The notes below the pieces were generated by a model. It saw nothing but the letters and a program-made list of their open reading frames with translations, ran no database searches and had not been told where the DNA came from. Positions 15,853 to 25,005 of a DNA stretch of 64,000 bases are shown one piece after another. The stretch spans positions 173,581 to 237,580 of the forward strand of contig NZ_MQUR01000001.1 of the NCBI RefSeq assembly GCF_001953875.1, read 5' to 3'. A program made the translations under genes and the position numbers. This DNA is from Streptomyces amritsarensis. GTDB taxonomy: Bacteria > Actinomycetota > Actinomycetes > Streptomycetales > Streptomycetaceae. Each line of letters opens with the position of its first letter. Within the stretch, counting starts at the first letter, position 1.

Positions 15853-16735
15853 AGAGGTCTGTCCGCAGCCGCAGCACCTCCGGCGGCGGGTGTCGGGCCG
15901 AGGTGTGGCGGACCTCCGCCGTGAGCGGCGGGTCCAGGGTGCGGTAGGGGACCTCCCCGAGCCCGATGGCGGTGACGGTGGCGCCCGGCTCGGCGGCCCC
16001 GCGCGCGGCGGCGGCCTCGGCCACCTCCCGGCGCAGCGCCGCCGTCAGCGGGCTCGACACCAGCGGGGTCTCGTCCCCGACCGGCAGGACGAGCACCAGG
16101 GCGAGCGGCCTGCGCGGGGTGCCGGTGTAGCCGACGACGGCCGCGTCCCGTACGTCGGTGTGCCGCAGCTTCTGCCAGCCGCGCCGCCCGGCCGGGTAGG
16201 CCTGGTCCAGCCGTTTGACGACGAGGCCCTCGATGCCGCTGGCGGGGAGCGTCTCGTACCAGGTGGCGGCCAGTTCCGGGTCGGTCGTCATCGGGACCGG
16301 CTGGAGCGGTGGCCCGAGGGGCAGGAGCAGGTCGACGAGGAGGGCCCGGCGGCGTTCGTACGGGCGGCCGCGCACGTCCAGCCCGGCCAGTTCCAGCACG
16401 TCGAAGGCGGCGTACGAGGCCGGGAGGCTCTGGGCGAGCACGGCGGCCCGCGCGGCGGTGGCCGCCGCGCGCCGCTGCACCAGTGCGAAGTCCGTGCGGC
16501 CCGCGTGCCAGACCACCACCTCGCCGTCGAGGACCGTCCCGGCGGGCAACTGCAGGGCGGCCGCGGCCAGATCGGGGAACGCGCTGGTGACGATCCGCCC
16601 GGAGCGGGCCTGGAGGGCCACGTCGGCCGCCGAGCGTGCGATGACCAGCCGGTGCCCGTCGAACTTCGGCTCGTACGCCAGCCCCGCCCCGCGCGGCAGG
16701 GTGCGTACGGCGGCGGCCAGCGCTACGCGGATCAC
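15851..16735 (-). CDS. ATP-dependent DNA ligase (LigD ligase-domain type)
   Basis: The product is 294 aa. Nucleotidyltransferase motif I is YEPKFDGHR with nucleophile K24. VLDGEVVVW is motif III, GIEGLVVKRLDQAY is motif IV, and GWQKLRH is motif V. An OB-fold-like C-terminal half follows (VVGYTGTPRRPLALVLVLPV). It joins DNA ends in bacterial non-homologous end joining with Ku and the LigD polymerase. GTG at 16735 overlaps the polymerase stop in a GTGA, so the two are co-translated. In Mycobacterium and Pseudomonas the ligase, polymerase and nuclease are domains of one LigD protein; here ligase and polymerase are separate and no phosphoesterase domain is seen. Confidence 0.92.
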   Translation of the reverse strand: MIRVALAAAVRTLPRGAGLAYEPKFDGHRLVIARSAADVALQARSGRIVTSAFPDLAAAALQLPAGTVLDGEVVVWHAGRTDFALVQRRAAATAARAAVLAQSLPASYAAFDVLELAGLDVRGRPYERRRALLVDLLLPLGPPLQPVPMTTDPELAATWYETLPASGIEGLVVKRLDQAYPAGRRGWQKLRHTDVRDAAVVGYTGTPRRPLALVLVLPVGDETPLVSSPLTAALRREVAEAAAARGAAEPGATVTAIGLGEVPYRTLDPPLTAEVRHTSARHPPPEVLRLRTDL

Positions 16736-17628
16736 GGCCGGGCCCTGGGGAGCGGGCGGCCCTGCGCGGGGTCGGCCAGCGGGGCGAAGAGGTCGCCGTC
16801 GCGGTCGAGCCGCGGTCCGATGTCGTCGGCGAGGAAGACAAGGTCGGCGGGGGTGCGGCAGGCTTCGACCTCTGCCCAGGACACGGGGGCGGAGACGGTG
16901 GGCCGGGCCCGGGCGCGCAGGGTGTAGGCGGCGGCGGTGGTCTTGGCGGCGGCGTTCTGGCTGTGGTCGACGAAGACCTTGCCGGGGCGCAGGGCCTTGG
17001 CCATGCGGTGGACCACGAGGTCGGGGAGTTCGCGCTCGGCCTCCTGGGCGAGCTGCTTGGCGTACGCGGACACCTGCGCGGACGGGGTCGGCTCCAGGGG
17101 CACGGCCAGGTGCAGGCCCTTGGATCCGGAGGTCTTGGGGTAGGCGTCGAGGCCGTCGGCGGCGAGGCGGTCGCGCAGCCACAGGGCGGCGGCGCTGCAC
17201 TCGACGACGGACGCGGGCGCGCCGGGGTCGAGGTCGAGGACCATGCGGTCGGCGACGGCGGGGCTGCCGGCCGGCCACTGGTGGATGTGGAACTCGACGA
17301 CGAGGTTGGCGGACCACATGAGGGTGGCCAGGTCGGCGACGACCACCTGTTCGGCGGAGGGGTCCTCGGAGCGGGGCACGGGGGTGGTCCTCACCCAGTC
17401 GGGTGCGCCGGGCGGCGGGTTCTTGGTGAAGAACAGCTGGCCGTCCGGTCCGTCCGGGTAGCGCAGGAAGGACACCGCCCGGTCGTGGACATGGGCGAGC
17501 AGGGGCTCCGCGACGGTGGCGTAGTAGTGGAGAACCTCGCCCTTCGTGAAGCCGGTCTGGGGGTAGAGGACCTTCTCGAGGTTGCTGAGCGCGATGCGAC
17601 GGCCCTCCACCAATGTGATCGGCGTCAT
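16732..17628 (-). CDS. NHEJ DNA polymerase/primase (LigD polymerase domain)
   Basis: The product (298 aa) is an archaeo-eukaryotic-primase-fold polymerase that fills gaps during end joining. Characteristic segments are LSNLEKVLYPQTGFTKGEVLHYY near the N terminus, HIHQWP, the metal-binding pair in MVLDLDPG, KTSGSKGLHLAVPL (nucleotide contact), and VFVDHSQNAAAKTTAAAYTLRARPT-like sequence. ATG at 17628 is chosen because the conserved region begins about ten residues later; a longer upstream frame runs into the opposite ku gene. It is divergent from ku with only 31 bp between start codons, and overlaps the downstream ligase by 4 bp. Confidence 0.93.
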   Translation of the reverse strand: MTPITLVEGRRIALSNLEKVLYPQTGFTKGEVLHYYATVAEPLLAHVHDRAVSFLRYPDGPDGQLFFTKNPPPGAPDWVRTTPVPRSEDPSAEQVVVADLATLMWSANLVVEFHIHQWPAGSPAVADRMVLDLDPGAPASVVECSAAALWLRDRLAADGLDAYPKTSGSKGLHLAVPLEPTPSAQVSAYAKQLAQEAERELPDLVVHRMAKALRPGKVFVDHSQNAAAKTTAAAYTLRARARPTVSAPVSWAEVEACRTPADLVFLADDIGPRLDRDGDLFAPLADPAQGRPLPRARP

Positions 17629-17659
17629 ACGATGAGATTGCCACGAAACAGGAGGAACC

Positions 17660-18907
17660 GTGCGATCCATCTGGAATGGAGCGATCTCCTTCGGCCTCGT
17701 CAGCATTCCGATCAAGCTCGTGAACGCCACCGAGAGCCACTCGATCTCCTTCCGTCAGATCCATCTCGCCGACGGCGGCCGGATCCGCTACCGCAAGGTG
17801 TGTGAGCTGGACGGCGAGGAGGTGCCGGGCGCCGAGATCGGCAAGGGGTACGAGGAGGCGGACGGGTCCGTCATCCCGATCACGGAAGAGGACCTGGCGC
17901 AGCTGCCGCTGGCCACGGCGAAGACGATCGAGATCATGTCGTTCGTGCCCGCCGAGGAGATCGATCCGCTGCAGATGGACGCGGCGTACTACCTGGCGGC
18001 GAACGGGGCGACGGCGGCGAAGCCGTACACGCTGCTGCGGGAGGCGCTGAAGCGGAGCCGGAAGGTGGCGATCGCCAAGTACGCGCTGCGGGGGCGGGAG
18101 CGGCTGGGCATGCTGCGGGTCGTCGACGACGTGATCGCGATGCACGGGTTGCTGTGGCCGGACGAGATCCGGGTGCCGGAGGGGGTCGCCCCGGAGGCGG
18201 AGGTGACGGTGCGGGACGCCGAACTCGACCTGGCGGACGCGCTGATGGCGACGCTGGGCGAGGTGGAGCTGGCGTCGCTGCACGACGACTACCGGGATGC
18301 CGTGGAAGCGATGATCGCGGCGAAGGCGGGCGGGGCGTTCGAGCCCGCGGAGGCGACGTCGGAGCCCGCCGGCGGGCAGGTGATCGACCTGATGGCGGCG
18401 CTGGAGAAGAGCGTGCGGGCCGCGAAGGCGTCGCGGGGCGAGGGCGGGGCGCAGGCGGGGGCGGGAGAGGGGGCGGAGGCAGCGGCGGACGCGGACGCCG
18501 ATTCGGGTGGCGGGGCAGGGGCCGAGGTCACTCCGATGCGGCGGCGCGCGGCGGCGGGCCGCAAGACGTCGGCCGCGCCGAAGGCGGTCGGCGGGAAGAA
18601 GTCGACGGCGGCTTCGGCGAAGAAGACCGCGGCGGCCGCGAAGACCACGTCGAAGAAGCGGTCCACCACGGCCAAGTCGGCACCGGCCAAGGCGACCGCC
18701 ACCAAGTCCACGGCCACCAAGTCGGCTTCGGGCAGGACCGCTTCGGGCAGGTCCGGTTCGGCCTCGGTCAAGTCGACCGCGAGCAGGTCGACTTCGGGCA
18801 AGTCGGCGACAGCCAGGTCGACTTCGGCGGCGAGCGCGAAGAAGGCGGGCACGGCCGCCGGGGCGAGGAAGGCGGCAGCGACACCGCGGAAGCGGACCTC
18901 TGCCTGA
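17660..18907 (+). CDS. ku: Ku DNA end-binding protein with long basic tail
   Basis: The product is 415 aa. Residues 1 to ~255 form the bacterial Ku core (MRSIWNGAISFGLVSIPIKL, then YLAANGATAAKPYTLLREAL, KYALRGRERLGMLRV, and ELDLADALMATLG), which encircles broken ends and recruits LigD. Residues ~270-415 form an Ala/Lys/Ser/Thr-rich histone H1-like tail with many KS/KT/SG repeats (for example KSTATKSASGRTASGRSGS). Typical short Ku proteins have ~270-300 aa. Lys-rich tails on Ku2-type proteins of actinobacteria help threading onto DNA and binding without ends. GTG at 17660 follows AGGAGGAACC. It faces the LigD genes divergently, forming one NHEJ locus. Confidence 0.95.
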   Translation: MRSIWNGAISFGLVSIPIKLVNATESHSISFRQIHLADGGRIRYRKVCELDGEEVPGAEIGKGYEEADGSVIPITEEDLAQLPLATAKTIEIMSFVPAEEIDPLQMDAAYYLAANGATAAKPYTLLREALKRSRKVAIAKYALRGRERLGMLRVVDDVIAMHGLLWPDEIRVPEGVAPEAEVTVRDAELDLADALMATLGEVELASLHDDYRDAVEAMIAAKAGGAFEPAEATSEPAGGQVIDLMAALEKSVRAAKASRGEGGAQAGAGEGAEAAADADADSGGGAGAEVTPMRRRAAAGRKTSAAPKAVGGKKSTAASAKKTAAAAKTTSKKRSTTAKSAPAKATATKSTATKSASGRTASGRSGSASVKSTASRSTSGKSATARSTSAASAKKAGTAAGARKAAATPRKRTSA

Positions 18908-19016
18908 GGTCCTCGCCTGATGGGCGCCCTCGTCGCAGCTGCGCGGCCGAGCCTGATGGGCGCCCTCGGGGCGGGGCCTGGGCCCCTGCGGGGATACCTT
19001 CCTCCGACCCGGCCTT

Positions 19017-19898
19017 TCAGCGTTTCCCCGGCCTCCGCCCCGGACCTCGTGCCTCGAACCCCGGGGGGCCCGGTGTGGGCCGGGAGGGCGGCGGCGGGGC
19101 CGGCGGCAGCCAGGTCCGGGCGTCGCGGGCCTGGGCGAACAGGGCTTCGACATCGGGGGGTTTGAGGGCGGTCGGGGCGGCGAGGAGGTCCGGGGTCGCG
19201 GTCGGCGGCTGGAGGATGCGGATGTCGCGGACCGTCGGGGCGGTCTCCAGGCGGGAGGCGTCCACCACCGCGAGGGCCGGGGTGACCTTCGCGGCCAGGA
19301 CCGCGGTCGCGCGGGCCGCGGCGCCGCGGATCCAGCGGGGGTCCGGACGGGGTTCCGCGCGGCCGACCGTGAGCAGCAGGTCGCCGATCACCGCGCGCTG
19401 CCGGCGCCCCGGGACCGTACGCACGCAGAAGATCCCGGCCGGGCCGATGACCAGGTGGTCGATGCGGCCGAATCCCGGGAGCGGGACGCAGTGCAGGGTC
19501 CGCCAGCCGTCCGGTTCCAGGGCGTCGAAGGCGTCGCCCATCCGCTGCTGCGCGGTCAGGTCCTGGCGCAGCCGGTGCCGGGACCGGGTGCCCGCGGTGC
19601 CGTGTTCCAACTCGGCCAGCAGGGTCTCGCCGGGGCGGTTCGGCGCCAGGTCCGCGTCCGGCGGCATGGCGAGGCGGCGCAGGTCGGCCGGGGTGGGGAC
19701 CGGGGGCGGCCCGATGGACACCGTGCCGCTCAGGTAGGGCCGCAGCACGGCCAGGACGGCTTCGCGGTGGTCGTCCGCGAGGACGCTGATCCGGTTGGCC
19801 TGGCGGTCGTACCAGGCGACCGCCTGCCCGTCGGGCAGGTTGACGTACAGTCGGCCGCGTCCGGGCCGGCCGCTGGGCAGTACCTTGAGTCCGCGCAT
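19017..19898 (-). CDS. NERD-domain protein (nuclease-related domain)
   Basis: The product is 293 aa. The N-terminal ~90 residues contain a short module (RGRLYVNLPDGQAVAWYDRQ) common in Streptomyces NERD proteins. The NERD-like region follows (RMGDAFDALEPDGWRTLHCV, then FGRIDHLVIGPAGIFCVRTV), which in active family members carries acidic residues and a lysine of a PD-(D/E)XK-type fold. The D of RIDH is present, but the following lysine is replaced (CVRTV), so catalytic activity is doubtful. The C terminus is Pro-rich and disordered. It lies convergent to ku, 109 bp away. Role unknown; NERD proteins are suspected in DNA processing. Confidence 0.75.
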   Translation of the reverse strand: MRGLKVLPSGRPGRGRLYVNLPDGQAVAWYDRQANRISVLADDHREAVLAVLRPYLSGTVSIGPPPVPTPADLRRLAMPPDADLAPNRPGETLLAELEHGTAGTRSRHRLRQDLTAQQRMGDAFDALEPDGWRTLHCVPLPGFGRIDHLVIGPAGIFCVRTVPGRRQRAVIGDLLLTVGRAEPRPDPRWIRGAAARATAVLAAKVTPALAVVDASRLETAPTVRDIRILQPPTATPDLLAAPTALKPPDVEALFAQARDARTWLPPAPPPPSRPTPGPPGFEARGPGRRPGKR

Positions 19899-20099
19899 CC
19901 ACCCTCACCCCCGCCGTCCATGTGAGCAGCCGGGGCGCCGCACGGCAATCCCTCGGTTGTGTAACGACTCCGACGGAACCTTGCGGCTTCGCTGTTACAC
20001 GAACGGGGTGTCGCCGCAACGGCCGCGGCCTAGGTTGGTCGCACCTGGAGACACCGGACCCGGACCAGGACACCGACGCACCAGCCAGAAGGACTTCCC

Positions 20100-20732
20100 G
20101 TGAGCCCCGTCCGCCGCCGCACTCTCGTTCGCGCCGCCGCCGTGACCGCCTGTGCCGGAAGCCTGCTGGCGCTGCCCACCGCCGCCGCTCTGGCAGAGGG
20201 GGTGCCGGCGGTCTCGTCCGCGCACTCCTCGGCCCCGCAGCGGACCCTGGTCAAGAGCCTCTCGCTGGCCGACGGGGTGTCCACGGCGAGGATCTACCGG
20301 ACGGCCGAGGGCGCCTACCAGGCGGACATCCTGGCCGCCGACGGCGCCAGGGCCACCACCTTGACCAGCCGTGACGGGGTCACCGATGTCGGCAGCTCCG
20401 GCGACCTGCACGCAGCCCTGGACCCCGAGGGACGGCTGACCTCCTGGGTGGGCGACGCCCCCGCGAAGGGCGGCGGCCACGCCGTCGCGGGCGACGGGCA
20501 CAAGACCGGCACCCGCGACGGGCAGATCATCCCGGTGTCGGCCGAGCAGCGGGCCGCCGCCGGCGACACCCGCGCCCTGGAGGCCGCGTCCGCAGAGAGC
20601 CGGCGGCTGAGTACGCTGGCCGACGGGCCGGGCGACGGCATCCTGCTGCTCGCCGCGGGCGGCGGTATCGCCGCCGTGGGTGCGGCCGGGCTCGGTTTCG
20701 CCATGCTGCGCCGGGGACGCACGGACGGCTGA
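20100..20732 (+). CDS. Exported/anchored protein of unknown function
   Basis: The product is 210 aa. A signal peptide is clear (RRRTLVRAAAVTACAGSLLA then LPTAAALAEG, likely cleaved near residue 33). The mature part is soluble and hydrophilic (KSLSLADGVSTARIYRTAEG, QADILAADGARATTL). One membrane helix lies near the C terminus (GILLLAAGGGIAAVGAAGLG) followed by MLRRGRTDG, so the protein is probably held outside the membrane by its tail. There is no sortase LPxTG-type signal before the helix. GTG at 20100 follows GAAGGA. No family recognised. Confidence 0.75.
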   Translation: MSPVRRRTLVRAAAVTACAGSLLALPTAAALAEGVPAVSSAHSSAPQRTLVKSLSLADGVSTARIYRTAEGAYQADILAADGARATTLTSRDGVTDVGSSGDLHAALDPEGRLTSWVGDAPAKGGGHAVAGDGHKTGTRDGQIIPVSAEQRAAAGDTRALEAASAESRRLSTLADGPGDGILLLAAGGGIAAVGAAGLGFAMLRRGRTDG

Positions 20733-20889
20733 GGGGCGTCCGTACCCCCGTACGCACGGAGGGGCTCGGAGTGCCTGCCCGCCCGTCCCCACGGCCACCG
20801 GAGGCCGGCCCGGGCAAAAGGGGCGCACCTCCGCATAGGGTGGATGCGATCGACCGTCGTCGTAAGGCGCGCAGAAGGGCACGGGGGCT

Positions 20890-21789
20890 GTGAACAGGGG
20901 GGCCGTGAAGAGGTTCGTTCTCGGCGGCTGCGCGCGCCGCCGTTCCACCGCTCCAGCCGCGGCCGCGGCCCCGTTGCTGCTCCTCGCCGTGCTCCCGCTG
21001 CTGGCGGGCTGCGGGGACACCGGCGGGCTCGTCGGCGCCGGGGCGACCGCGACCGCGAGCGGCCCCGTGCACCTGTGGCCCGACCGCCTGGGGGCGACGG
21101 TACCGCCGGCCGATCCGGCCGGCGCCCCGCCCGAGTACGTGAAGGGGATTCCGCCCGTCCGCGACCAGGACGTGCACGGGGTCGATCCGGTGGCCCTCGT
21201 GCAGGCGGAGCTGAAGGCCCATCCGAAGAGCGGGGTCGGGGCCGACGGGATGCCGGCCGAGACGGCGGCGGCGATCAAGGCCTGCACGCCGGGGGCCGCG
21301 GAGCCGGCGCCGTGCCCGGTGCTGGCGCCGTACTACCGGGACCTCACGGGCAACGGCACGGACGAGTTGATCGTGGGTATCGAGTTCCCGGACAAGATGA
21401 TGTCCGTACGGGTGTACACCGCGGACGGCGACGGCCGCCTCAAGCGGATCATGGCGACCACGCAGACCGTCGTCTCGGTGGAGCTGGCCGGCCGGGACGT
21501 GGTGCTGCGGGTGCCCAGCGGCAACCGCGGCTACGAGCTGATCACCGCCTGGTCCTGGGAGGAGAAGCAGCGCACCATGCTGCCGACCCGGGAGCAGATC
21601 GTACGGGTGCCCGCGAACCCGCCGGGTCCGCAGGACCGCGGTCCCGGGACCGGTCCCGGGACGGGGACGGGTGGCGGTGGCGGTGGCGGGGGCGGAAACG
21701 GTGGTGGTCTCGGCCCCGGGACGGGCCCCGGCCCGGGTCGCGGTGGCGGAGGCGGTCTCGGGCCCGGGCCCGCACCGGACCGGCCGTGA
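20890..21789 (+). CDS. Putative lipoprotein paired with a sensor kinase
   Basis: The product is 299 aa. The N terminus has a basic region and a hydrophobic stretch ending in the lipobox LLAGC (Cys at about residue 39). The middle contains a folded region (HGVDPVALVQAELKAHPKSG, then APYYRDLTGNGTDELIVGIE, with a DxTGNGxDE segment like those in VCBS/FG-GAP or calcium-binding loops). The last ~55 residues are a Gly/Pro low-complexity tail. GTG 20890 is used; GTG 20905 is also possible. Its stop overlaps the kinase start by 4 bp (GTGA), so it is likely an extracytoplasmic partner of that kinase, in the way CseA relates to CseC, though sequence similarity to CseA is not claimed. Confidence 0.75.
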   Translation: MNRGAVKRFVLGGCARRRSTAPAAAAAPLLLLAVLPLLAGCGDTGGLVGAGATATASGPVHLWPDRLGATVPPADPAGAPPEYVKGIPPVRDQDVHGVDPVALVQAELKAHPKSGVGADGMPAETAAAIKACTPGAAEPAPCPVLAPYYRDLTGNGTDELIVGIEFPDKMMSVRVYTADGDGRLKRIMATTQTVVSVELAGRDVVLRVPSGNRGYELITAWSWEEKQRTMLPTREQIVRVPANPPGPQDRGPGTGPGTGTGGGGGGGGGNGGGLGPGTGPGPGRGGGGGLGPGPAPDRP

Positions 21790-23078
21790 CCGTGCGCGAG
21801 AGCGAGGACCGGGCGCGGGCCGGGGGGCGGATGCGGGCCGGGCGGCTGCGGCTGCGGCTGCCCGCCTGGACGGCCACGCTGACCTGGAAGTCCGCGTGCT
21901 TCATCGCGGTGATGTGCTGCTCGCTGGCAGCCGTGCTCGGCGCGCTCGTGCACGTGGAGGTCACCCGCCAGACGGTGGCCGCGGCACGGGAGAAGGCGCT
22001 GGGCAAGCTGGGCGAGGTGACGGACCGGTACGAGGCGGGCGAGCCCCTGCCGCCCGGTTCCGGACTGGACCCGGTGGGGCTGCCGCCGGAACTGCGGGCG
22101 CTCGCGGCCGGCGGGCACCGGGGCACGGTCGTGGCGGAGCACCGCGGCCGCCCCATGATGTGGGCGGCCGGCCCGGCGGACGGCCGGGCCCTGGCGACGG
22201 CGATCGACTACGGGCAGAGCGCCCGCACCATCAGCGGACTGGACAACGCGATCATCGGGTCGTCGGTGCTGGCGATCGGCGGGACGCTGCTCGTGGGCGC
22301 GTTCGCGGTGACGCGGGTGACGCGGCGGCTGCACCAGACGGCGACGGTGGCGCGGCGGATCACGCAGGGCGACCTCGACGCGCGGGTGGACGACCCGCGG
22401 ACGAAGGACCCGTCGCGGCGCCAGGACGAAGTGGCGACGGTGGCCGGGGCGCTGGACACGATGGCGGGCAGCCTGCAGTCGAAGCTGGAGAGCGAGCGGC
22501 GGTTCACGGCGGACGTGGCCCATGAGCTGCGCACACCGCTGACCGGCTTGCAGGCGGCGTCGGAGCTGCTGCCGGCGGGCCGGCCGACGGAGCTGGTGCG
22601 CGAGCGGGTCCGGACGATGCGGCAGCTGACGGAGGACCTGCTGGAGATCTCCCGGCTGGACTCGGGCAGCGAGGCGGTGGAGACGGACCTCCACCAGCTG
22701 GGGCGGCTGGCCGGGCGCGTGGTGCGGGCCTCGGGGACGGACACGGAGGTGGTCGTCCTGCGGGACGCCCACGTGGAGACGGACCGGCGCCGGCTGGAGC
22801 GGGTCCTGGGGAACCTGGTGGCCAACGCCCATCAGCACGGGCGGCAGCCGGTGGTGCTGACGGTGGACGGGCAGGTGGTCACCGTACGGGACCACGGGGA
22901 CGGCTTCCCGGACTACCTGCTGGCCCACGGCCCGCAGCGTTTCCGCAGCGGGGGTAAGGGGCACGGTCTGGGCCTGACCATCGCCGTGGGCCAGGCGGCG
23001 GCGATCGGCGCGACACTGCGCTTCCGCGCCGCGGAGGACGGCGGGGGCCTGGCGGTCCTCACCCTCCCGGGTTCCTGA
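21786..23078 (+). CDS. Membrane sensor histidine kinase
   Basis: The product is 430 aa. Membrane segments are at ~37-56 and ~154-176 with a ~95-residue extracytoplasmic loop. A HAMP linker follows (VTRRLHQTATVARRITQGDL). The phospho-acceptor H246 is in FTADVAHELRTPLTG. The HATPase region has NLVANAHQHG (N box), VRDHGDGFP (G1) and GKGHGLGLTIAVG (G2). All catalytic motifs are intact. GTG 21786 overlaps the lipoprotein stop. No response regulator gene is adjacent: upstream is the lipoprotein gene, downstream is repeat DNA. The partner regulator must be elsewhere or has been lost. Confidence 0.9.
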   Translation: MTVRESEDRARAGGRMRAGRLRLRLPAWTATLTWKSACFIAVMCCSLAAVLGALVHVEVTRQTVAAAREKALGKLGEVTDRYEAGEPLPPGSGLDPVGLPPELRALAAGGHRGTVVAEHRGRPMMWAAGPADGRALATAIDYGQSARTISGLDNAIIGSSVLAIGGTLLVGAFAVTRVTRRLHQTATVARRITQGDLDARVDDPRTKDPSRRQDEVATVAGALDTMAGSLQSKLESERRFTADVAHELRTPLTGLQAASELLPAGRPTELVRERVRTMRQLTEDLLEISRLDSGSEAVETDLHQLGRLAGRVVRASGTDTEVVVLRDAHVETDRRRLERVLGNLVANAHQHGRQPVVLTVDGQVVTVRDHGDGFPDYLLAHGPQRFRSGGKGHGLGLTIAVGQAAAIGATLRFRAAEDGGGLAVLTLPGS

Positions 23079-23149
23079 CGGACCGTCCCCCACCCGCCGC
23101 ACCCCGCCGAACGCTCCCCGCCCCTCCCCGCCCGGCCCGGGCCACACCG

Positions 23150-23490
23150 CGGGTCGCGCCCCACCCCCAGCCCACCGGGCCTACAGGCCAGGGCCGCAGG
23201 CCGGGGCCGCAGGCCGGGGCCGGGGCCGGGGACCGACAGACGTGGCCGCACGCGCCGGGCAGCGGACCGGGCCCGGTGTCGGCGCGGGCCGGGCCGCAGG
23301 CCAGAGCCGGGGGCGGGCCAGGACCGGAACCCGAACCCAAACCGGAGACCACGAGCCGGGGACGAATCGGAGACCGCGCAACAGACCGGCTCCGGTTACG
23401 GCCACAGTCCACTCAGGCCCCCGCCCCGACTGCAGGCCGGGGCCACACCCCGGGGCCGCGTCCCGCCCCCAGCCCACTGGGGCCGCACGT
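23150..23490. repeat. GC-rich degenerate repeats, left part
   Basis: Short runs such as AGGCCGGGGCCGCAGGCC recur in different registers. A ~60-bp unit beginning near 23233 (GACCGACAGACGTGGCCGCA...) recurs, diverged, near 24140, 24421 and 24711 on the far side of the transposase remnant. No frame in it looks like a real gene; apparent long frames reflect the lack of stop codons in GC-rich repeats. Confidence 0.7.
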
Positions 23491-23493
23491 CTA

Positions 23494-23991
23494 GACGGCT
23501 ACTGCCCTTCACACTCACGGTTCTTCTGGGGCCTGCGCCTGCACCTGCTCTGCACACCCGGCGGCCTGCCGATCGCCTGGGCCCTGGCCAACCCCAAACT
23601 CGACGAGCGCGAAGTCCTGGCCGACATGCTCTCCGGCGACCAGGACCTGCTGGCCACCCATCCCGGGCAGACGATCGTCGGCGACAAGGGCTACGTCTCC
23701 AAGCACCTGGACGCCTTTATGGCCGAGCATGGCCTGACCCTGCTACGGCCCAGCTACCGCAACCGCAAGCCACGGCCCGGCGAGCACCTGCTCAAGCCCA
23801 TCCGGCAGCTGATCGAGTCGGTCAACGACACCCTCAAAGGCCAGCTCGACCTCGAACGCCACGGAGCCAGAACCCCAGCAGGAGTCCTGGCCCGCGTCGG
23901 ACAACGCATCCTCACCCTGACCGCGGCCATCTGGCACAACCGGCAGACGGGAACACCAACCACCCGCTCACTGATCGCCTACGACCACTGA
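23494..23991 (+). pseudogene. IS982-type transposase, 3' fragment
   Basis: About 165 codons of a DDE transposase remain, from DGYCPSHSRFFWGLRLHLLC to the C terminus. The fragment includes ADMLSGDQDLLATHPGQTIV, the GDKGYVSKHL aspartate motif, QLIESVNDTLKGQLDLERHG with the catalytic glutamate, and ILTLTAAIWHNRQTG. This is the conserved C-terminal half of IS982-family transposases common in Streptomyces. The first half, with the first catalytic aspartate, is missing, and the upstream sequence is repeat DNA, so it is a remnant. I find no clear terminal inverted repeats around it. Confidence 0.85.
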
Positions 23992-24014
23992 CCCGAGCAC
24001 TTCGGACTTACTCA

Positions 24015-25005
24015 TCTAGGCCAGGCCAAAAGGCTAGAGCCGGGGCCGGGCCAAGGCCAAAGCCGGGCTGGCGCCGAATCCGAGCCGGAATGAACCTGGG
24101 CCGCAGGCCGACACCGGGGCGCCGGACCGAGCCGGAGGCCGGCAGACGCGGCCGCACATGCCGGGCAGCGGTTCGGGCCCGGCGTGGGCTCGGGCCAGGG
24201 CCGGAAGGGGGTTCGGGCCGGGCCGGAAGGTGACTCAGGCCTCCGGCCCGCGGTGCCTGTCCCCCCGGGGCGTCGGCTCGGTGCCGGGGTCGCAGGCCGG
24301 GGCCGCGTTCCACGCCCAGCCCACCAGGGCCAGCCAGGGCCGGGGGCCGGGCTGGCGCCGAATCCGAGCCGAAATGAACCTGGGCCGCAGGCCGACACCG
24401 GGGCGCCGGACCGAGCCGGGGACCGACAGACGCGGCCGCACGCGCCGGGCAGCGGACCGTGCCCGGCGTGGGCGCAGGCCAGGGCCGGGCCGGGCCGGAA
24501 GGAGGCTTAGTCCTGCGGCCCGCGGTGCCCGCCCCCGGGGGCGTCGGCGTCGGCTCGGTGCCGGGGCCGCAGGCCAGGGCCACACCCCAGGGCCACCCGG
24601 GCCGCGTCCCACCCCCAGCCCACCGGGGCCGCAGGCCCAGGCCAGGGCCGGGGCCCGAGGCCGGGGCCGGGCCAAGGCCGGGGCCGGGGCGCCGGACCCG
24701 AGCCGGAGCTGGCAGGCGCGGCCCCACGCGCCGGGCAGCGGACCAGGCGCAGTGTCGGCGCGGGCCAGGGCCGAGCCGGAAGCGGGAACCGGCCGGGGGG
24801 AGGGGAGCTCTGGCCAGGCCCGGCGTGGGACCCGGCCGGAAGCGGGACCGGCCGGGCCCGACGCGGGACCCGGCCAGGACGGAAAGGGCTCGGGCCAGGC
24901 CCGATGCGGGACCGGGTCGGGCTGGGGCGGGAAGCGGGACCGGCCGGGTCGGGCCGGGAAGGGGGTTGGGCCTACGGCCCGCGGTGCCCGTGGCCCCCGG
25001 GGGTG
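24015..25005. repeat. GC-rich degenerate repeat array, right part
   Basis: About 1 kb of dispersed and near-tandem repeats. The clearest is a 74-bp direct repeat, 24062-24135 and 24346-24419, with a single mismatch and 284-bp period. A second unit of ~30 bp (GGCAGACGCGGCCGCAC...GCCGGGCAGCGG) occurs near 24141, 24421 and 24711, and also at 23237. A third (GGCCCGCGGTGCC followed by a C-run and GGGG) occurs near 24246, 24517 and 24978. The array fills the gap between converging genes (sensor kinase and the small minus-strand gene at 25006). It may be a recombination-generated minisatellite-like field. Confidence 0.75.

Noticed and set aside
14977..15924. Plus-strand open frame of 315 codons across the end of the XdhC-like gene and DUF6479
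   Set aside because: It is out of frame with both recognised genes and Arg/Gly/Pro-rich throughout.
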